Shown here in pieces: positions 45,931 through 54,785 of a stretch of 64,000 nucleotides of DNA (the first letter of the stretch is position 1; each line of letters opens with the position of its first letter). Position numbers and translations under genes: made by a program. The stretch spans positions 124,001 through 188,000 of the forward strand of contig NZ_JBBAYJ010000003.1 of assembly GCF_037153975.1 (NCBI RefSeq), given 5' to 3'. A model generated the notes under the pieces. It made no database searches. It saw only the letters and a program-made list of their open reading frames with translations, and was not told the origin of the DNA. This DNA is from Aquipuribacter sp. SD81 (lineage in GTDB: Bacteria; Actinomycetota; Actinomycetes; Actinomycetales; JBBAYJ01).

Positions 45931-46823
45931 GCACCCTCGAGGTCGTGTGGGCGACCTGCGCGGAGGTCCCGGACGGGGACCCCGACGACCGCCTCGCGCT
46001 CGACGCCCTGGCCGAGGCCGGCGTCGACGTCCGCTTCCAGGTGTGGGACGACCCCGCCGCCGGCTGGTCGGCACCGACCGTCGTGCGCAGCACGTGGGAC
46101 TACGCGACCCGGCGGGAGGAGTTCCTCGCGTGGGCGCGCAGGGTGCCCGTGCTGTGGAACCCGGCCCACGTCCTGGAGTGGAACACCGACAAGACGTACC
46201 TCGACGAGCTCGCGGCGGCCGGGGTGCCCGTCGTGCCGTCGGCCACCCTCGGCCCGCAGCAGCGCGCGCGCGTCGACGCCGAGGTCGCCGCCGCCCTGGA
46301 GGGGGCCGGCAGCGTCGTGGTGAAGCCCACCGTGAGCGCCGGGTCCCGGGACACCCGGCGCCACTCCGCGGCCGACGGCGCCGTCGCGCACGTGCACGCG
46401 CTGCTGGACGCGGGCCGCACGGTGCTCGTGCAGCCGTACCTCGACGCGGTCGACACGGCCGGGGAGACCGGCCTCGTCGTGCTGGACGGGCAGGTGTCGC
46501 ACGCCTTCCGCAAGGGCCAGATCCTCCACGCCGACGCGGCGGCCACCGACGGCCTGTACGCGGTCGAGGACATCCGCGCGAGCGGCGCGACCCCGGAGCA
46601 GGCCGCGCTCGCGGACCGGGTGACGCGCTGGCTCGCCGACCGCTTCCCCGGGGCGGCGCCGCTGCTGTACGCCCGCGTCGACACCGTGCCCGGCCCCGAC
46701 GGCCGGCCGGTGCTGCTCGAGCTCGAGCTCACGGAGCCGTCGCTGTGGCTGCAGGCGCGGCCCGAGGCGACGGCCACGTGGGCGCAGGCCGTCGCCCGTC
46801 GGCTGCGTACGCTTCCCCGGTGA
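45927..46823 (+). CDS. ATP-grasp enzyme of unknown substrate
   Basis: The 298-residue protein shows an ATP-grasp layout: N-terminal LEVVWATCAEVPDGDPDDRLALDAL with VVRSTWDYATRREEFLAWA, then the central GSVVVKPTVSAGSRDTRRH (ATP lysine and glycine-rich loop), TVLVQPYLDAV, and a C-terminal metal site in LLYARVDTVPGPDGRPVLLELELTEPSLWL. Such proteins join a carboxylate to an amine, as in RimK or glutathione synthetase. It overlaps kal and lnt by GTGA. A link to lysine or beta-lysine metabolism is possible but only positional. Confidence 0.8.
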   Translation: MSTLEVVWATCAEVPDGDPDDRLALDALAEAGVDVRFQVWDDPAAGWSAPTVVRSTWDYATRREEFLAWARRVPVLWNPAHVLEWNTDKTYLDELAAAGVPVVPSATLGPQQRARVDAEVAAALEGAGSVVVKPTVSAGSRDTRRHSAADGAVAHVHALLDAGRTVLVQPYLDAVDTAGETGLVVLDGQVSHAFRKGQILHADAAATDGLYAVEDIRASGATPEQAALADRVTRWLADRFPGAAPLLYARVDTVPGPDGRPVLLELELTEPSLWLQARPEATATWAQAVARRLRTLPR

Positions 46824-48610
46824 CGTCGACGAGCACCGAGCCGGGGCCGGCCGCGCCCGCCGCCGGCCCGGTGGGCGAGGTCGACGGCCTCGCGCCGCGC
46901 CGGTCGCGGCCGGCCGTGCCGTGGCCCGTCGCCGTGCCGCTCGCCGTCGTCGCGGGCGCGCTGCTCGACGCGGCGTTCCCCGCGGCCGACGTGTGGTGGC
47001 TGGCCATGCCCGCGCTCGCCGTCGCCGTGCTGCTGGGCCGTGGCCGCGGCCTCGGCGGGGCCTACGGCCACGGGGTGCTGTTCGGGCTCGGCTTCCTGCT
47101 GCCCCACCTGCAGTGGAGCGGGATCTACGTCGGACCCCTGCCGTGGGTGGCGCTCGCCACCGCCGAGGCGCTCCTCCTCGCGCTCGCCGTGCCCGGCTTC
47201 GCCCTCGCGTGGCGGGTCGCCGACGCCCGCGGCGGGCGATCGGCGTGGCTGCTGCCGCTGCTCACGTCCTCGGCGTGGGTCGCCGCCGAGGCGCTGCGGG
47301 CCCGCTGGCCGTTCGGCGGGTTCGGCTGGGGGCGGCTCGGCTTCTCCCAGGCCGACGGCCCCTTCCTCGGCGTCGCGGCCCTCGGCGGCGTCCCGCTGCT
47401 CGGCGCCGCGGTCGTGGCGGTCGCGACCGCGCTGCTGCAGGTGCTCCTGCTCGGCCTCGCCCGCCTCCCGCGGGGCAGCCGCCTCGCCGGACCGGGCCGG
47501 CCCGGCGCCGTGCTCGTCGGCGCCGTCGTCACCCTCGGCCTCGTCGCCGCGGGCGCCGTCGCGGGCCTCGCGGCGGCGCGCGGCACCGTGCAGCCGGGTG
47601 ACGGCACGGCCCGGGTCGCGGCGGTGCAGGGGGACGTGCCACGGGCCGGGCTCGACTTCAACGCCCAGCGCCGCGCCGTGCTCGACAACCACGTGGCGGT
47701 CACGCTCGACCTCGCCGCACGGATCGAGGCGGGCGAGGCGGAGCCGGTCGACCTCGTGCTGTGGCCGGAGAACGCCTCCGACATCGACCCGCTGCGCAAC
47801 GCCGACGCCGCCGCCGAGATCGCCCGGGCCACCGACGCGGTCGGCGTGCCGGTGCTGCTCGGCGGGGTGCTGCAGGGGCCGGGGGAGAACATCACCAACG
47901 CGATGCTGCTCTGGGAGCCGGGGACGGGCTTCCGGACCGAGGAGGTGGGCCCCGCCGACGCCGCGCCGGCCGACCCCTCCCCGGACCCGCACGAGGCCGG
48001 CTTCTACGTCAAGCAGGCCCTCGCGCCGTTCGGGGAGTACATCCCCTACCGGGACTTCTTCCGGCGCTTCTCGCCCTTCGTCGACCAGGTGACCGACTTC
48101 GCGCCCGGCGACCGCAGCGTCGCCATCGGCATGGGCCCCGCGCTGGTCGGGCCCGCCATCTGCTTCGAGGTCGTCGAGGACGACGTCATGCGCCGCCAGG
48201 TGCTCGCCGGCGCCGACCTGCTCGCCGTGCCCACGAACAACGCGACCTTCGGCGACACCGACGAGAACCTCCAGCAGCTCGCCATGTCCCGCGTGCGGGC
48301 CGTCGAGCACGGCCGCCAGCTCGTGCACATCAGCAACGTCGGCACGAGCGCGGTCGTCGACGTCGACGGCAGCACCGGACGTCGCACGGCGACGTTCGAG
48401 CCCGACGTGCTCGTCGACACCGTGACGCTGCGCACCGGCACGACGCCGGCGACGGCCGTCGGCCCGGTGCCCGAGCTCGTGCTCGTCGCAGTCGCGCTGC
48501 TGCTCGTCCTCGGGCACGGCGTGCAGTCCCTGCGTCCCGGCCGGAGCACCCGCCCCGTCCGCCCGGCGCCCGCCGCCACCCGCCCCGACGCCCCGGAGGA
48601 CCCCGCGTGA
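46820..48610 (+). CDS. lnt: Apolipoprotein N-acyltransferase
   Basis: The 596-residue membrane enzyme adds the third acyl chain to the N-terminal cysteine of lipoproteins. About six membrane segments ([16 protein letters not shown] onward) precede a nitrilase-like domain. The catalytic triad is recognisable: Glu in [11 protein letters not shown], Lys in [17 protein letters not shown] and Cys in [13 protein letters not shown] last membrane helix ([18 protein letters not shown]) follows. It overlaps ppm by GTGA; in M. tuberculosis the two activities are one fused protein, Ppm1. Confidence 0.93.
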   Translation: MTSTSTEPGPAAPAAGPVGEVDGLAPRRSRPAVPWPVAVPLAVVAGALLDAAFPAADVWWLAMPALAVAVLLGRGRGLGGAYGHGVLFGLGFLLPHLQWSGIYVGPLPWVALATAEALLLALAVPGFALAWRVADARGGRSAWLLPLLTSSAWVAAEALRARWPFGGFGWGRLGFSQADGPFLGVAALGGVPLLGAAVVAVATALLQVLLLGLARLPRGSRLAGPGRPGAVLVGAVVTLGLVAAGAVAGLAAARGTVQPGDGTARVAAVQGDVPRAGLDFNAQRRAVLDNHVAVTLDLAARIEAGEAEPVDLVLWPENASDIDPLRNADAAAEIARATDAVGVPVLLGGVLQGPGENITNAMLLWEPGTGFRTEEVGPADAAPADPSPDPHEAGFYVKQALAPFGEYIPYRDFFRRFSPFVDQVTDFAPGDRSVAIGMGPALVGPAICFEVVEDDVMRRQVLAGADLLAVPTNNATFGDTDENLQQLAMSRVRAVEHGRQLVHISNVGTSAVVDVDGSTGRRTATFEPDVLVDTVTLRTGTTPATAVGPVPELVLVAVALLLVLGHGVQSLRPGRSTRPVRPAPAATRPDAPEDPA

Positions 48611-49395
48611 GCAGCGAGGAGCCGGTGCCCCCGCGCACCGTCGTGTGCATCCCCACGTACGACGAGATCGACTCGCTACCGGGGCTGCTCGACCGGCTGC
48701 GCGCCGCCCAGCCGGACGTCGACGTGCTCGTCGTCGACGACGACAGCCCCGACGGCACGGGCCGCTACGCCGACGAGCGCGCCGCGGCCGACCCGCGCGT
48801 GCACGTCCTGCACCGCACCAGCAAGGACGGTCTCGGCGCGGCCTACCTCGCGGCTTTCCGGTGGGCGCTCGCGCGCGACTACGACGTCGTGTGCGAGATG
48901 GACGCCGACGGCTCCCACGCCCCCGAGCAGCTGCACCGGCTGCTCGCCGCCGTCGCGGCCGGCGCCGACCTCGTCATCGGGTCGCGGTGGGTGAACGGGG
49001 GAGAGGTCACCGACTGGCCCGTGCAGCGGCGCCTGCTGAGCCGCGGCGGCAACCTCTACACCCGGCTCGCCCTCGGCACCCACCTGCGCGACGCGACCGC
49101 GGGGTACCGGGCGTTCACCGCCCACGCGCTGCGCACCATCCCGCTCGACGACGTCGCCTCCGCCGGCTACTGCTTCCAGGTCGACCTCGCGTGGCGCGCG
49201 GTCCGGGCCGGCCTCACGGTCGTCGAGGTCCCCATCACCTTCGCCGAGCGCGCCGAGGGCGTGTCGAAGATGTCGGGCGACATCGTGCGCGAGGCGCTGT
49301 GGCGGGTGACGGTGTGGGGCGCGGAGCACCGGGCCGGGCAGCTGCGCCGCCTCGGCGCGAGAGCCCGGACGCACGACGGCCGCGACGGCTCCTGA
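48607..49395 (+). CDS. ppm: Polyprenol-phosphate mannosyltransferase (GT2)
   Basis: The 262-residue cytoplasmic glycosyltransferase makes polyprenol-phosphate-mannose from GDP-mannose, the donor for lipomannan and protein mannosylation. Family 2 motifs are [60 protein letters not shown] (the DxD-type metal site), [12 protein letters not shown] and [16 protein letters not shown]. It ends the operon that began at kdd. Confidence 0.93.
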   Translation: MSSEEPVPPRTVVCIPTYDEIDSLPGLLDRLRAAQPDVDVLVVDDDSPDGTGRYADERAAADPRVHVLHRTSKDGLGAAYLAAFRWALARDYDVVCEMDADGSHAPEQLHRLLAAVAAGADLVIGSRWVNGGEVTDWPVQRRLLSRGGNLYTRLALGTHLRDATAGYRAFTAHALRTIPLDDVASAGYCFQVDLAWRAVRAGLTVVEVPITFAERAEGVSKMSGDIVREALWRVTVWGAEHRAGQLRRLGARARTHDGRDGS

Positions 49396-49402
49396 GGGAG
49401 CC
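49387..49402 (+). terminator. Hairpin at the end of ppm
   Basis: GGCTCC pairs with GGAGCC around TGAG, which includes the stop codon. It is followed by another GC-rich self-complementary run. Convergent rbpA ends at 49429, so it may serve both genes. Confidence 0.4.
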
Positions 49403-49428
49403 GGCGCGGCCGGTGGGTCGCCGGTGGG

Positions 49429-49773
49429 TCAGGCCGAGCGGGGGAGCTTGCCCTCGCGGAGCAGGGCGAGCCGCTCCTCGAGCAGCTCCTCGAGCTCCGC
49501 GATGGTGCGGCGCTCGAGCAGCATGTCCCAGTGCGTGCGCTGCGGGCGCACCGGCTTGGGGTCCGGTCGCGTCGCGTCGCGCAGCAGCGCCTCGGCGCCG
49601 CAGCGGCACTCCCACAGGGCCGGGGGCTCGGCCTCGGTCGAGAACGGCACCACGATCGTGTGGCCGTTCGGGCAGTCGTACTCGGCGGGTCGCCGCGGCG
49701 CGGGCTGGACCGCCGCGTCCGACTCCATGCTCATGGCCCCCAGCCGGGACCCTCGCAGGCTTCGCTCGGCCAT
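49429..49773 (-). CDS. rbpA: RNA polymerase-binding protein RbpA
   Basis: The 114-residue protein is an actinobacterial transcription factor that stabilises open complexes with the primary sigma factor. It shows MAERSLRGSRLGAMSMESD, the central CPNGHTIVVPFSTEAEPPALWECRCG zinc-like domain, and the sigma-binding RTHWDMLLERRTIAELEELLEERLALLR. ATG 49773 follows GGAGG with 6 bp spacing. Upstream lie a perfect SigR-type promoter and a palindrome, suggesting induction by thiol-oxidative stress as in Streptomyces. Confidence 0.95.
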   Translation of the reverse strand: MAERSLRGSRLGAMSMESDAAVQPAPRRPAEYDCPNGHTIVVPFSTEAEPPALWECRCGAEALLRDATRPDPKPVRPQRTHWDMLLERRTIAELEELLEERLALLREGKLPRSA

Positions 49774-49796
49774 CACGCACCTCCGTCTCGCGAACA

Positions 49797-49813
49797 GGAC
49801 CCACGGTGGGTCC
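49797..49813. promoter_or_regulatory. 17-bp palindrome in the rbpA leader
   Basis: GGACCCAC and GTGGGTCC flank one central G in a perfect inverted repeat. It lies between the SigR-like -10 (49833) and the rbpA ATG (49773), so it could be an operator or an RNA hairpin next to the ribosome-binding site. Confidence 0.55.
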
Positions 49814-49832
49814 GTCTGTGTTACGTCATGGG

Positions 49833-49858
49833 AACGCCCCGCGGATGCACCCTGTTCC
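49833..49858 (-). promoter_or_regulatory. SigR-type promoter of rbpA
   Basis: On the minus strand GGAAC (49858-49854) is followed by exactly 18 bases and GTT (49835-49833). This matches the SigR consensus GGAAT-N18-GTT closely. rbpA is a known SigR target in Streptomyces, so regulation by oxidative stress is likely. Confidence 0.75.
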
Positions 49859-49869
49859 GGTCGACGCAC

Positions 49870-49887
49870 GTGTGAGGAGGCTCACAC
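49870..49887 (-). terminator. Hairpin after the MFS transporter gene
   Basis: GTGTGAG and CTCACAC form a perfect 7-bp stem with loop GAGG. It directly follows the MFS stop at 49888 on the minus strand and separates it from the rbpA promoter. Confidence 0.55.
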
Positions 49888-51291
49888 TCACACGACGCGG
49901 GGTGCCTCGTTGCCCGCGTCGGCGATGCCCCGGCGGACGTCGACGCGCGTCAGGAGGAGCCCGCCCACCACGAAGAACACGACGACGGCGAGGATGCTGA
50001 GCCGGAACGAGCCGGTCGCCTGCTGCACGACCCCGAACGTGAACGTCCCGAACCACGACGTCCCTCGCTCCGCCGCCTGGTACAGGCTGAAGTACTCCGC
50101 CTGCTTGCCGAACGGCACGAGCTGGCTGAACAGCGAGCGGCTGAGCGCCTGCGTGCCCCCGAGGACGAGGCCGATGCCCGCGGCGAGGGCGACGAACAGG
50201 CCGAACCGGCCCTCCGGCAGCACGAACGCCGCCGCGACCACGACCGTCCAGACGGCGAGGGACACCAGGATGGTCCGCTTCGCCCCGAGCCGGCGCGCGA
50301 GACGGCCGAAGGCGAGCGCGCCGCCGAAGGCGACGAGCTGGACGACGACGATGGCGACGATGAGCTGCTCGGTCGCGAAGCCGAGCTCGACGGAGCCGTA
50401 GATGCTCGACACGGCGATGACCGTCTGCACGCCGTCGTTGAAGAGCACGTACGCGCCGAGGAACAGCAGGGTCTGCGGGTAGCGGCGCGCCTCGCGGAAG
50501 GTGGCGACCAGCTGGCGCACCGACCCCCGCGCGACGCCTAGCAGACCGCGGCCGGCCTCGTCGGCGCCCACGACGTGGGTGGGCGGGCGGTCCCGCAGCC
50601 GCAGGTACGGCACGACCGTGAAGCCGGCCCACCACACGGCGGCCGACAGCAGGCTGAGGCGGACGGCGAGCCCGTCCGGCACGCCGAGCGCGTCGGCGCC
50701 GAGCACGAGCCCGAGGTTGACCACGAGCAGCAGGAAGCCGCCGAGGTAGCCGAGCGCCCAGCCCCGGCTCGACACCGCGTCCCGCTCGTCGGGGGTGGCG
50801 ATGTCGACGAGCACCGCGTCGTACACGGTGAGCGACGCGGCGAGGAACGCGTTGCCGAGCACGAGCAGCGTCGCCCCCAGCGCCCAGTCGTCGCCGGTCA
50901 CGAGGAACAGCCCCGCCGCGCACGCCGCGCCGGCCCACGCGAGCCGCGCGAGCAGGACCCGGCGCCGGGGCGAGCGGTCCGCGACCGCCCCGACGAACGG
51001 CAGCAGGACGGCGATGACGACCGTGGAGATGCTGATGAGGAACGCGACGAGGCTGTTGGGGCTCACCGCGATGAACCCGAGCAGGTCGACGGTGCCCTCG
51101 CAGGCGGCGCCGGCCGGCAGGTCGGGGCACGCCGCCGCGGTCGCGACCGCGGTGAGGTACGGCCCCACGAGGACCGTGCCGACCGTCGTGACGTAGGCGG
51201 AGTTCGCCCAGTCGTAGACGTACCAGCCGCGCTGCTCGTGCCGGCGGGCCGCGAGGTCCGCCTGCGGGCCGGGCGGGACGACGCGGCTCAC
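49888..51291 (-). CDS. MFS transporter, UMF1/Atg22-like
   Basis: The 467-residue carrier has about 12 membrane segments. The opening QRGWYVYDWANSAYVTTVGTVLVGPYL is the hallmark of the UMF1 (vacuole effluxer Atg22-like) family. VGAVADRSPRRRVLLARLAW (loop 2-3 motif) and GGTQALSRSLFSQLVPFGKQAEYFSLYQ are further signatures. Family members probably export amino acids or related solutes; the substrate here is unknown. The start is coupled to the GDPD gene by GTGA. Confidence 0.9.
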   Translation of the reverse strand: MSRVVPPGPQADLAARRHEQRGWYVYDWANSAYVTTVGTVLVGPYLTAVATAAACPDLPAGAACEGTVDLLGFIAVSPNSLVAFLISISTVVIAVLLPFVGAVADRSPRRRVLLARLAWAGAACAAGLFLVTGDDWALGATLLVLGNAFLAASLTVYDAVLVDIATPDERDAVSSRGWALGYLGGFLLLVVNLGLVLGADALGVPDGLAVRLSLLSAAVWWAGFTVVPYLRLRDRPPTHVVGADEAGRGLLGVARGSVRQLVATFREARRYPQTLLFLGAYVLFNDGVQTVIAVSSIYGSVELGFATEQLIVAIVVVQLVAFGGALAFGRLARRLGAKRTILVSLAVWTVVVAAAFVLPEGRFGLFVALAAGIGLVLGGTQALSRSLFSQLVPFGKQAEYFSLYQAAERGTSWFGTFTFGVVQQATGSFRLSILAVVVFFVVGGLLLTRVDVRRGIADAGNEAPRVV

Positions 51292-52097
51292 CGCCGGGCC
51301 CCGCTGCGGCGCTCACCGAGCACGCGGGCGAGCACGTCCGCGCGGTCGCTCATGAGCCCGTCGACGCCGAGGTCGAGCAGGCGGTGCATGTCGGCGGGGT
51401 CGTCGACGGTCCACACGTGGACCTGCGCGCCGACGTCGTGGACGACGTCGAGGAGCAGGGGGGTGACGACGCGCACCCCGCGCGCGTGCTCCGGCACCTG
51501 CAGGGCGTCCGCGCCGCGCAGGACCGCCCCCACCGCGCGCCGGGCGACGGCCGGGCGGACCCGCGCGAGCCCGACCGCGAGGCGCGCCGCGGCGACCGAG
51601 GCGGTGCCGGCCGAGCGGGCGACCCCCGGCACGGCGCGCTGCACCGCCCGGGCACGCCGCCCGTCGAAGGCCGCTACCACCACCCGGTCCTGCGCCGCCG
51701 CGCCGCGCACCGCGGCGGCGAGCGGCGCCGCGGCCCGGGCGGTCTTCACGTCGACGTTGAGCACCGTGCCCGGCAGCGCCTCGAGCACCTCCTCGACCCG
51801 GGGCACGGCGTGCAGCCCCGCCACCCGGTACCGCGACACCGCCGACCAGGTCAGCTCGTGGACGAGCCCCGGCGTGCCCGTGGTCCGTCGCAGGTCCGGG
51901 TCGTGCAGCACGACGGCGACGCCGTCCGCGGTGGCGTGGACGTCGGTCTCCAGGTGCGTGAGACCGAGGTCGACGGCCGCCCGGAAGGCCGCGACGGTGT
52001 TCTCCCACGCGTGCCGGCCGTCGGTCCGGTGCTCGTCGGGGGTGTGGCCCCGGTGGGCGAAGCCAAGGGGGACGCCGGCGAGGGCGGGATGCGGCAC
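51288..52097 (-). CDS. Glycerophosphodiester phosphodiesterase family protein
   Basis: The 269-residue enzyme begins LGFAHRGHTPDEHRTDGRHAWENTVAAFRAAVDLGLTHLETDVHATADG. This is the GDPD signature with HRG, E-N-T and the metal ligands ETDVH, followed by VVLHDPDLRRTTG. It hydrolyses glycerophosphodiesters to glycerol-3-phosphate and an alcohol. No signal peptide is present, so it acts in the cytoplasm. The GTG at 52097 has TAGCCT (52104-52109, minus) 6 bp upstream. Confidence 0.9.
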   Translation of the reverse strand: MPHPALAGVPLGFAHRGHTPDEHRTDGRHAWENTVAAFRAAVDLGLTHLETDVHATADGVAVVLHDPDLRRTTGTPGLVHELTWSAVSRYRVAGLHAVPRVEEVLEALPGTVLNVDVKTARAAAPLAAAVRGAAAQDRVVVAAFDGRRARAVQRAVPGVARSAGTASVAAARLAVGLARVRPAVARRAVGAVLRGADALQVPEHARGVRVVTPLLLDVVHDVGAQVHVWTVDDPADMHRLLDLGVDGLMSDRADVLARVLGERRSGARR

Positions 52098-52139
52098 CTG
52101 CGCAGGCTAGGGCGCCGCCGGGCGGCTACGGTCCGGTTC

Positions 52140-53108
52140 ATGGACGACCTCCCCGAGATGACGTACCGGCGGCTCGGCGACTCGGGTCTCGTGGTGTCGA
52201 CGGTGGGGCTGGGCGGCAACACGTTCGGGGCCCGGATCGACGCCGACGGCACCCGCGACGTCGTGCACGCGGCCCTCGACGCGGGCGTGACCCTCGTCGA
52301 CTGCGCCGAGCTGTACGGCTCCGAGCCGGGCGAGAGCGAGCGCCTGCTCGGTGCCGCCCTGCGGGGCCGGCGCGACGAGGTCGTGCTCGCGACGAAGTTC
52401 GGCCACCCCGACGGCCGGGTCGACGCCCCCGCGTGGGAGGCGCACGGGTCGCGGACGGCGGTCCGGCGCGCCGTCGAGGGGTCGCTGCGCCGGCTCGGCA
52501 CCGACTGGATCGACCTGTTCCAGATGCACACCCCGGACCCCGCGACCCCCGTCGAGGAGACGCTGGGCGCGCTCGACGACCTCGTGCGCGAGGGCAAGGT
52601 CCGCTACGTCGGCTCGTCGAACTTCGCGGCGTGGCAGGTGGTGGACGCCGACCGCGCCGCCGAGCAGCTCGGCACCGAGCGCTTCGTGTCGGCGCAGAAC
52701 GCGTACAACCTGCTCGACCGCAGCGCCGAGGCGGAGCTCGTGCCCGCGTGCGAGCACGTCGGGGTGGGGCTGCTGCCGTACTACCCGATGGCCTCGGGGC
52801 TGCTGTCGGGCAAGTACCGCCGCGGCGAGGCCGCGCCCGAGGGGTCGCGCCTGTCCTCGCCCCGCATGGCGCAGCGGCTCGCGGGCGCCGACTTCGACAC
52901 CATCGAGGCGCTGGAGCGGCTCGCCGCCGAGCGGGGCGTCGACCTCCTCGCGGTGGCGCTCGGCGGGCTCGCGGCCCAGCCCGCCGTCGCGAGCGTCATC
53001 GCGGGAGCACGCACGCCGGAGCAGGTGCGCGCCAACGTGCGGGCGGGGCTGTGGGAGCCCGACGCCGAGGACCTCGCCGCGATCGAGGAGGTCTGCGGCA
53101 GGGACTGA
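52140..53108 (+). CDS. Aldo/keto reductase
   Basis: The 322-residue NADPH-dependent reductase has MTYRRLGDSGLVVSTVGLGGNTFG, the catalytic DCAELYG (Asp, Tyr), VVLATKFG (Lys), DLFQMHTPDP (His) and YPMASGLLSGKYRRGE, all of the AKR family. The catalytic tetrad is complete. The substrate is unknown. ATG 52140 is 7 bp after TACGGT (52127-52132). It is divergent from GDPD, with the two -10 hexamers only 17 bp apart. Confidence 0.92.
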   Translation: MDDLPEMTYRRLGDSGLVVSTVGLGGNTFGARIDADGTRDVVHAALDAGVTLVDCAELYGSEPGESERLLGAALRGRRDEVVLATKFGHPDGRVDAPAWEAHGSRTAVRRAVEGSLRRLGTDWIDLFQMHTPDPATPVEETLGALDDLVREGKVRYVGSSNFAAWQVVDADRAAEQLGTERFVSAQNAYNLLDRSAEAELVPACEHVGVGLLPYYPMASGLLSGKYRRGEAAPEGSRLSSPRMAQRLAGADFDTIEALERLAAERGVDLLAVALGGLAAQPAVASVIAGARTPEQVRANVRAGLWEPDAEDLAAIEEVCGRD

Positions 53109-53109
53109 G

Positions 53110-53694
53110 GTGGCGGGTACCGAGGTGTCAGGGACCGAGGTGGCGGGGCGGGTGCGCGCGGGCGACCCGCCCGCGGTCCGGGCGGACGCGTGGGCCGCGG
53201 ACGCCGCGGCCCTCGCGGCAGCGGGCCGGCGGACGGAGGCGCTCGTGGCGGCCCGCACCGCCCTCGCGCTGCACGAGCGGCTCGACGACGCCGGCGCCGC
53301 GACGGCCGACCGGCGGCTCGTGGACGCGCTGAGCGGACCCGACGTCGTGCCGCTGCACGTCGACCTGCCCGCCGGGGACGGCGCCGACCCCCGCGAGGCC
53401 GCGGCGGTGTGGGTCGGGGCGCCGGCGGAGCCGGTCCTCGCGATGCTGGGATGGCGCGAGCGCGACGGCGCGCTCGAGGTCGTGCGGCTCGTCGTCCCCG
53501 GCACCCGTCGCGGCCGGGCGGCGCTCGCGCCGCTCCTCGGGGCGCTCCCGCGCGAGGTCCCCGTGACGGTCCGCGTGCCCCTGCGCGACCCCGCGGTCGG
53601 GCGGGCGGTGCGGCGCGCCGGCTTCGTGGCGACGGGGGAGCGGAGCGGCGGCGGCTACGTGGGCGGTTCCGAGGTCTGGCGCCGCGGGGCCTGA
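53110..53694 (+). CDS. Hypothetical protein with GNAT-like C-terminus
   Basis: The 194-residue protein starts 1 bp after the aldo/keto reductase stop. The first residues (VAGTEVSGTEVAG) come from a 15-bp direct repeat. A helical part follows (ADAAALAAAGRRTEALVAARTALALHERL, TPR-like). A beta-rich half ends in DPAVGRAVRRAGFVATGERSGGGYVGGSEVW, which resembles the end of an acetyltransferase domain, but the acetyl-CoA loop is not clear. Its 3' end overlaps the convergent CDF gene by 40 bp. Start choice among several in-frame GTGs is uncertain. Confidence 0.5.
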   Translation: MAGTEVSGTEVAGRVRAGDPPAVRADAWAADAAALAAAGRRTEALVAARTALALHERLDDAGAATADRRLVDALSGPDVVPLHVDLPAGDGADPREAAAVWVGAPAEPVLAMLGWRERDGALEVVRLVVPGTRRGRAALAPLLGALPREVPVTVRVPLRDPAVGRAVRRAGFVATGERSGGGYVGGSEVWRRGA

Positions 53695-54785
53695 GCGCGC
53701 TCTCCGCCGTCGCGGTGGTGGTGGGTGAGGGCGTGCGGGTCGGCCTCGCCGGGCAGGTGCTCCGGGCCGACGTGCACCGTCACGTCGTCGAGGCCCTTCA
53801 CCCGGTGCAGCAGCTCGTGCCGGGCCGCCTCGGCGATGTCGTGGGCGGCACGCAGCCCGAGCGCGCCGTCGACGGCGATGTCGGCCTCCGCGCGGATCCG
53901 GTGACCGGTCCAGCGCATGCGGACGCCCTCGACCCCGCGCACGCCGTCGACGTCCCGCAGCACCCGCTCCGCCGCCGTCACGAGCTCCGGGTCGACGGCG
54001 TCGAGCAGGCGGCGCAGCACGTCACGCGCGGCGCCCACGAGGATGACGAGGATCGCGACGGTGATCGCGAGACCGACGAGCGGGTCGGCGAGCGGGAAGC
54101 CGAGACCCACGCCGACCGCGCTCAGGAGCACCCCGAGGCTCGTGATGCCGTCGGTGCGCGCGTGGTTGCCGTCGGCGACCAGCGCCGCGGAGCCGATCCG
54201 CCGCCCGACGCGTATCCGGTAGACGGCGACCGCCTCGTTGCCGAGGAAGCCGATGACGCCCGCGGCGGCCACCACCCAGGTGTTGGTGAAGGGCTGGGGG
54301 TCGGCGAAGGCACGGACGCTCTCGACGGCGACGAGCACGGCGCTGGCGGCGATGAACAGGACGATGAGGATGCCGGCCAGGTCCTCGACCCGACCGAGGC
54401 CGTAGGTGAAGCGCCGGGACGGCGGTCGGCGCACCAGCACGAACGCGATCCACAACGGCACCGACGTGAAGGCGTCGGAGAGGTTGTGGATCGTGTCGGC
54501 GAGGAGGGCCACCGACCCGCTGAACGCGTACACGACGAGCTGCAGCAGCGCGGTCGCGCCGAGGAGCACGAGGCTCACCTTGGTGGCGCGGATGCCCGCG
54601 GCCGACGTGGCGAGCGCGTCGTCGACGGAGTCGGCGTGGTCGTGGCTGTGGGGGCGCCACGCGTGGGTGAGGTGGCCCAGGACGCGCGCGACGCCCGTGC
54701 GGTCGGGCTCGTGGCCGTGCCCGTGGCCGTGCCAGTGCTCACGGCCCTGCTCGTGGCCGTGCTCGTGGTCCTGGTCGGCGCCCAC
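53655..54785 (-). CDS. Cation diffusion facilitator (Zn/Cd/Co exporter)
   Basis: The 376-residue transporter has a His-rich N-terminus (DQDHEHGHEQGREHWHGHGH and HSHDHAD) for metal capture. Six membrane segments follow, with the transport-site motif ALLADTIHNLSDAFTSVPLWIA (D and H/D ligands) and the second site LVADGNHARTDGITSLGVLLSA. The cytoplasmic C-terminal domain includes VRMRWTGHRIRAEADIAVDG and ends in a His cluster (HALTHHHRDGG). It probably exports zinc or a similar divalent metal against the proton gradient. The GTG start is a best guess without a strong ribosome-binding site. Confidence 0.88.
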   Translation of the reverse strand: MGADQDHEHGHEQGREHWHGHGHGHEPDRTGVARVLGHLTHAWRPHSHDHADSVDDALATSAAGIRATKVSLVLLGATALLQLVVYAFSGSVALLADTIHNLSDAFTSVPLWIAFVLVRRPPSRRFTYGLGRVEDLAGILIVLFIAASAVLVAVESVRAFADPQPFTNTWVVAAAGVIGFLGNEAVAVYRIRVGRRIGSAALVADGNHARTDGITSLGVLLSAVGVGLGFPLADPLVGLAITVAILVILVGAARDVLRRLLDAVDPELVTAAERVLRDVDGVRGVEGVRMRWTGHRIRAEADIAVDGALGLRAAHDIAEAARHELLHRVKGLDDVTVHVGPEHLPGEADPHALTHHHRDGGERAQAPRRQTSEPPT

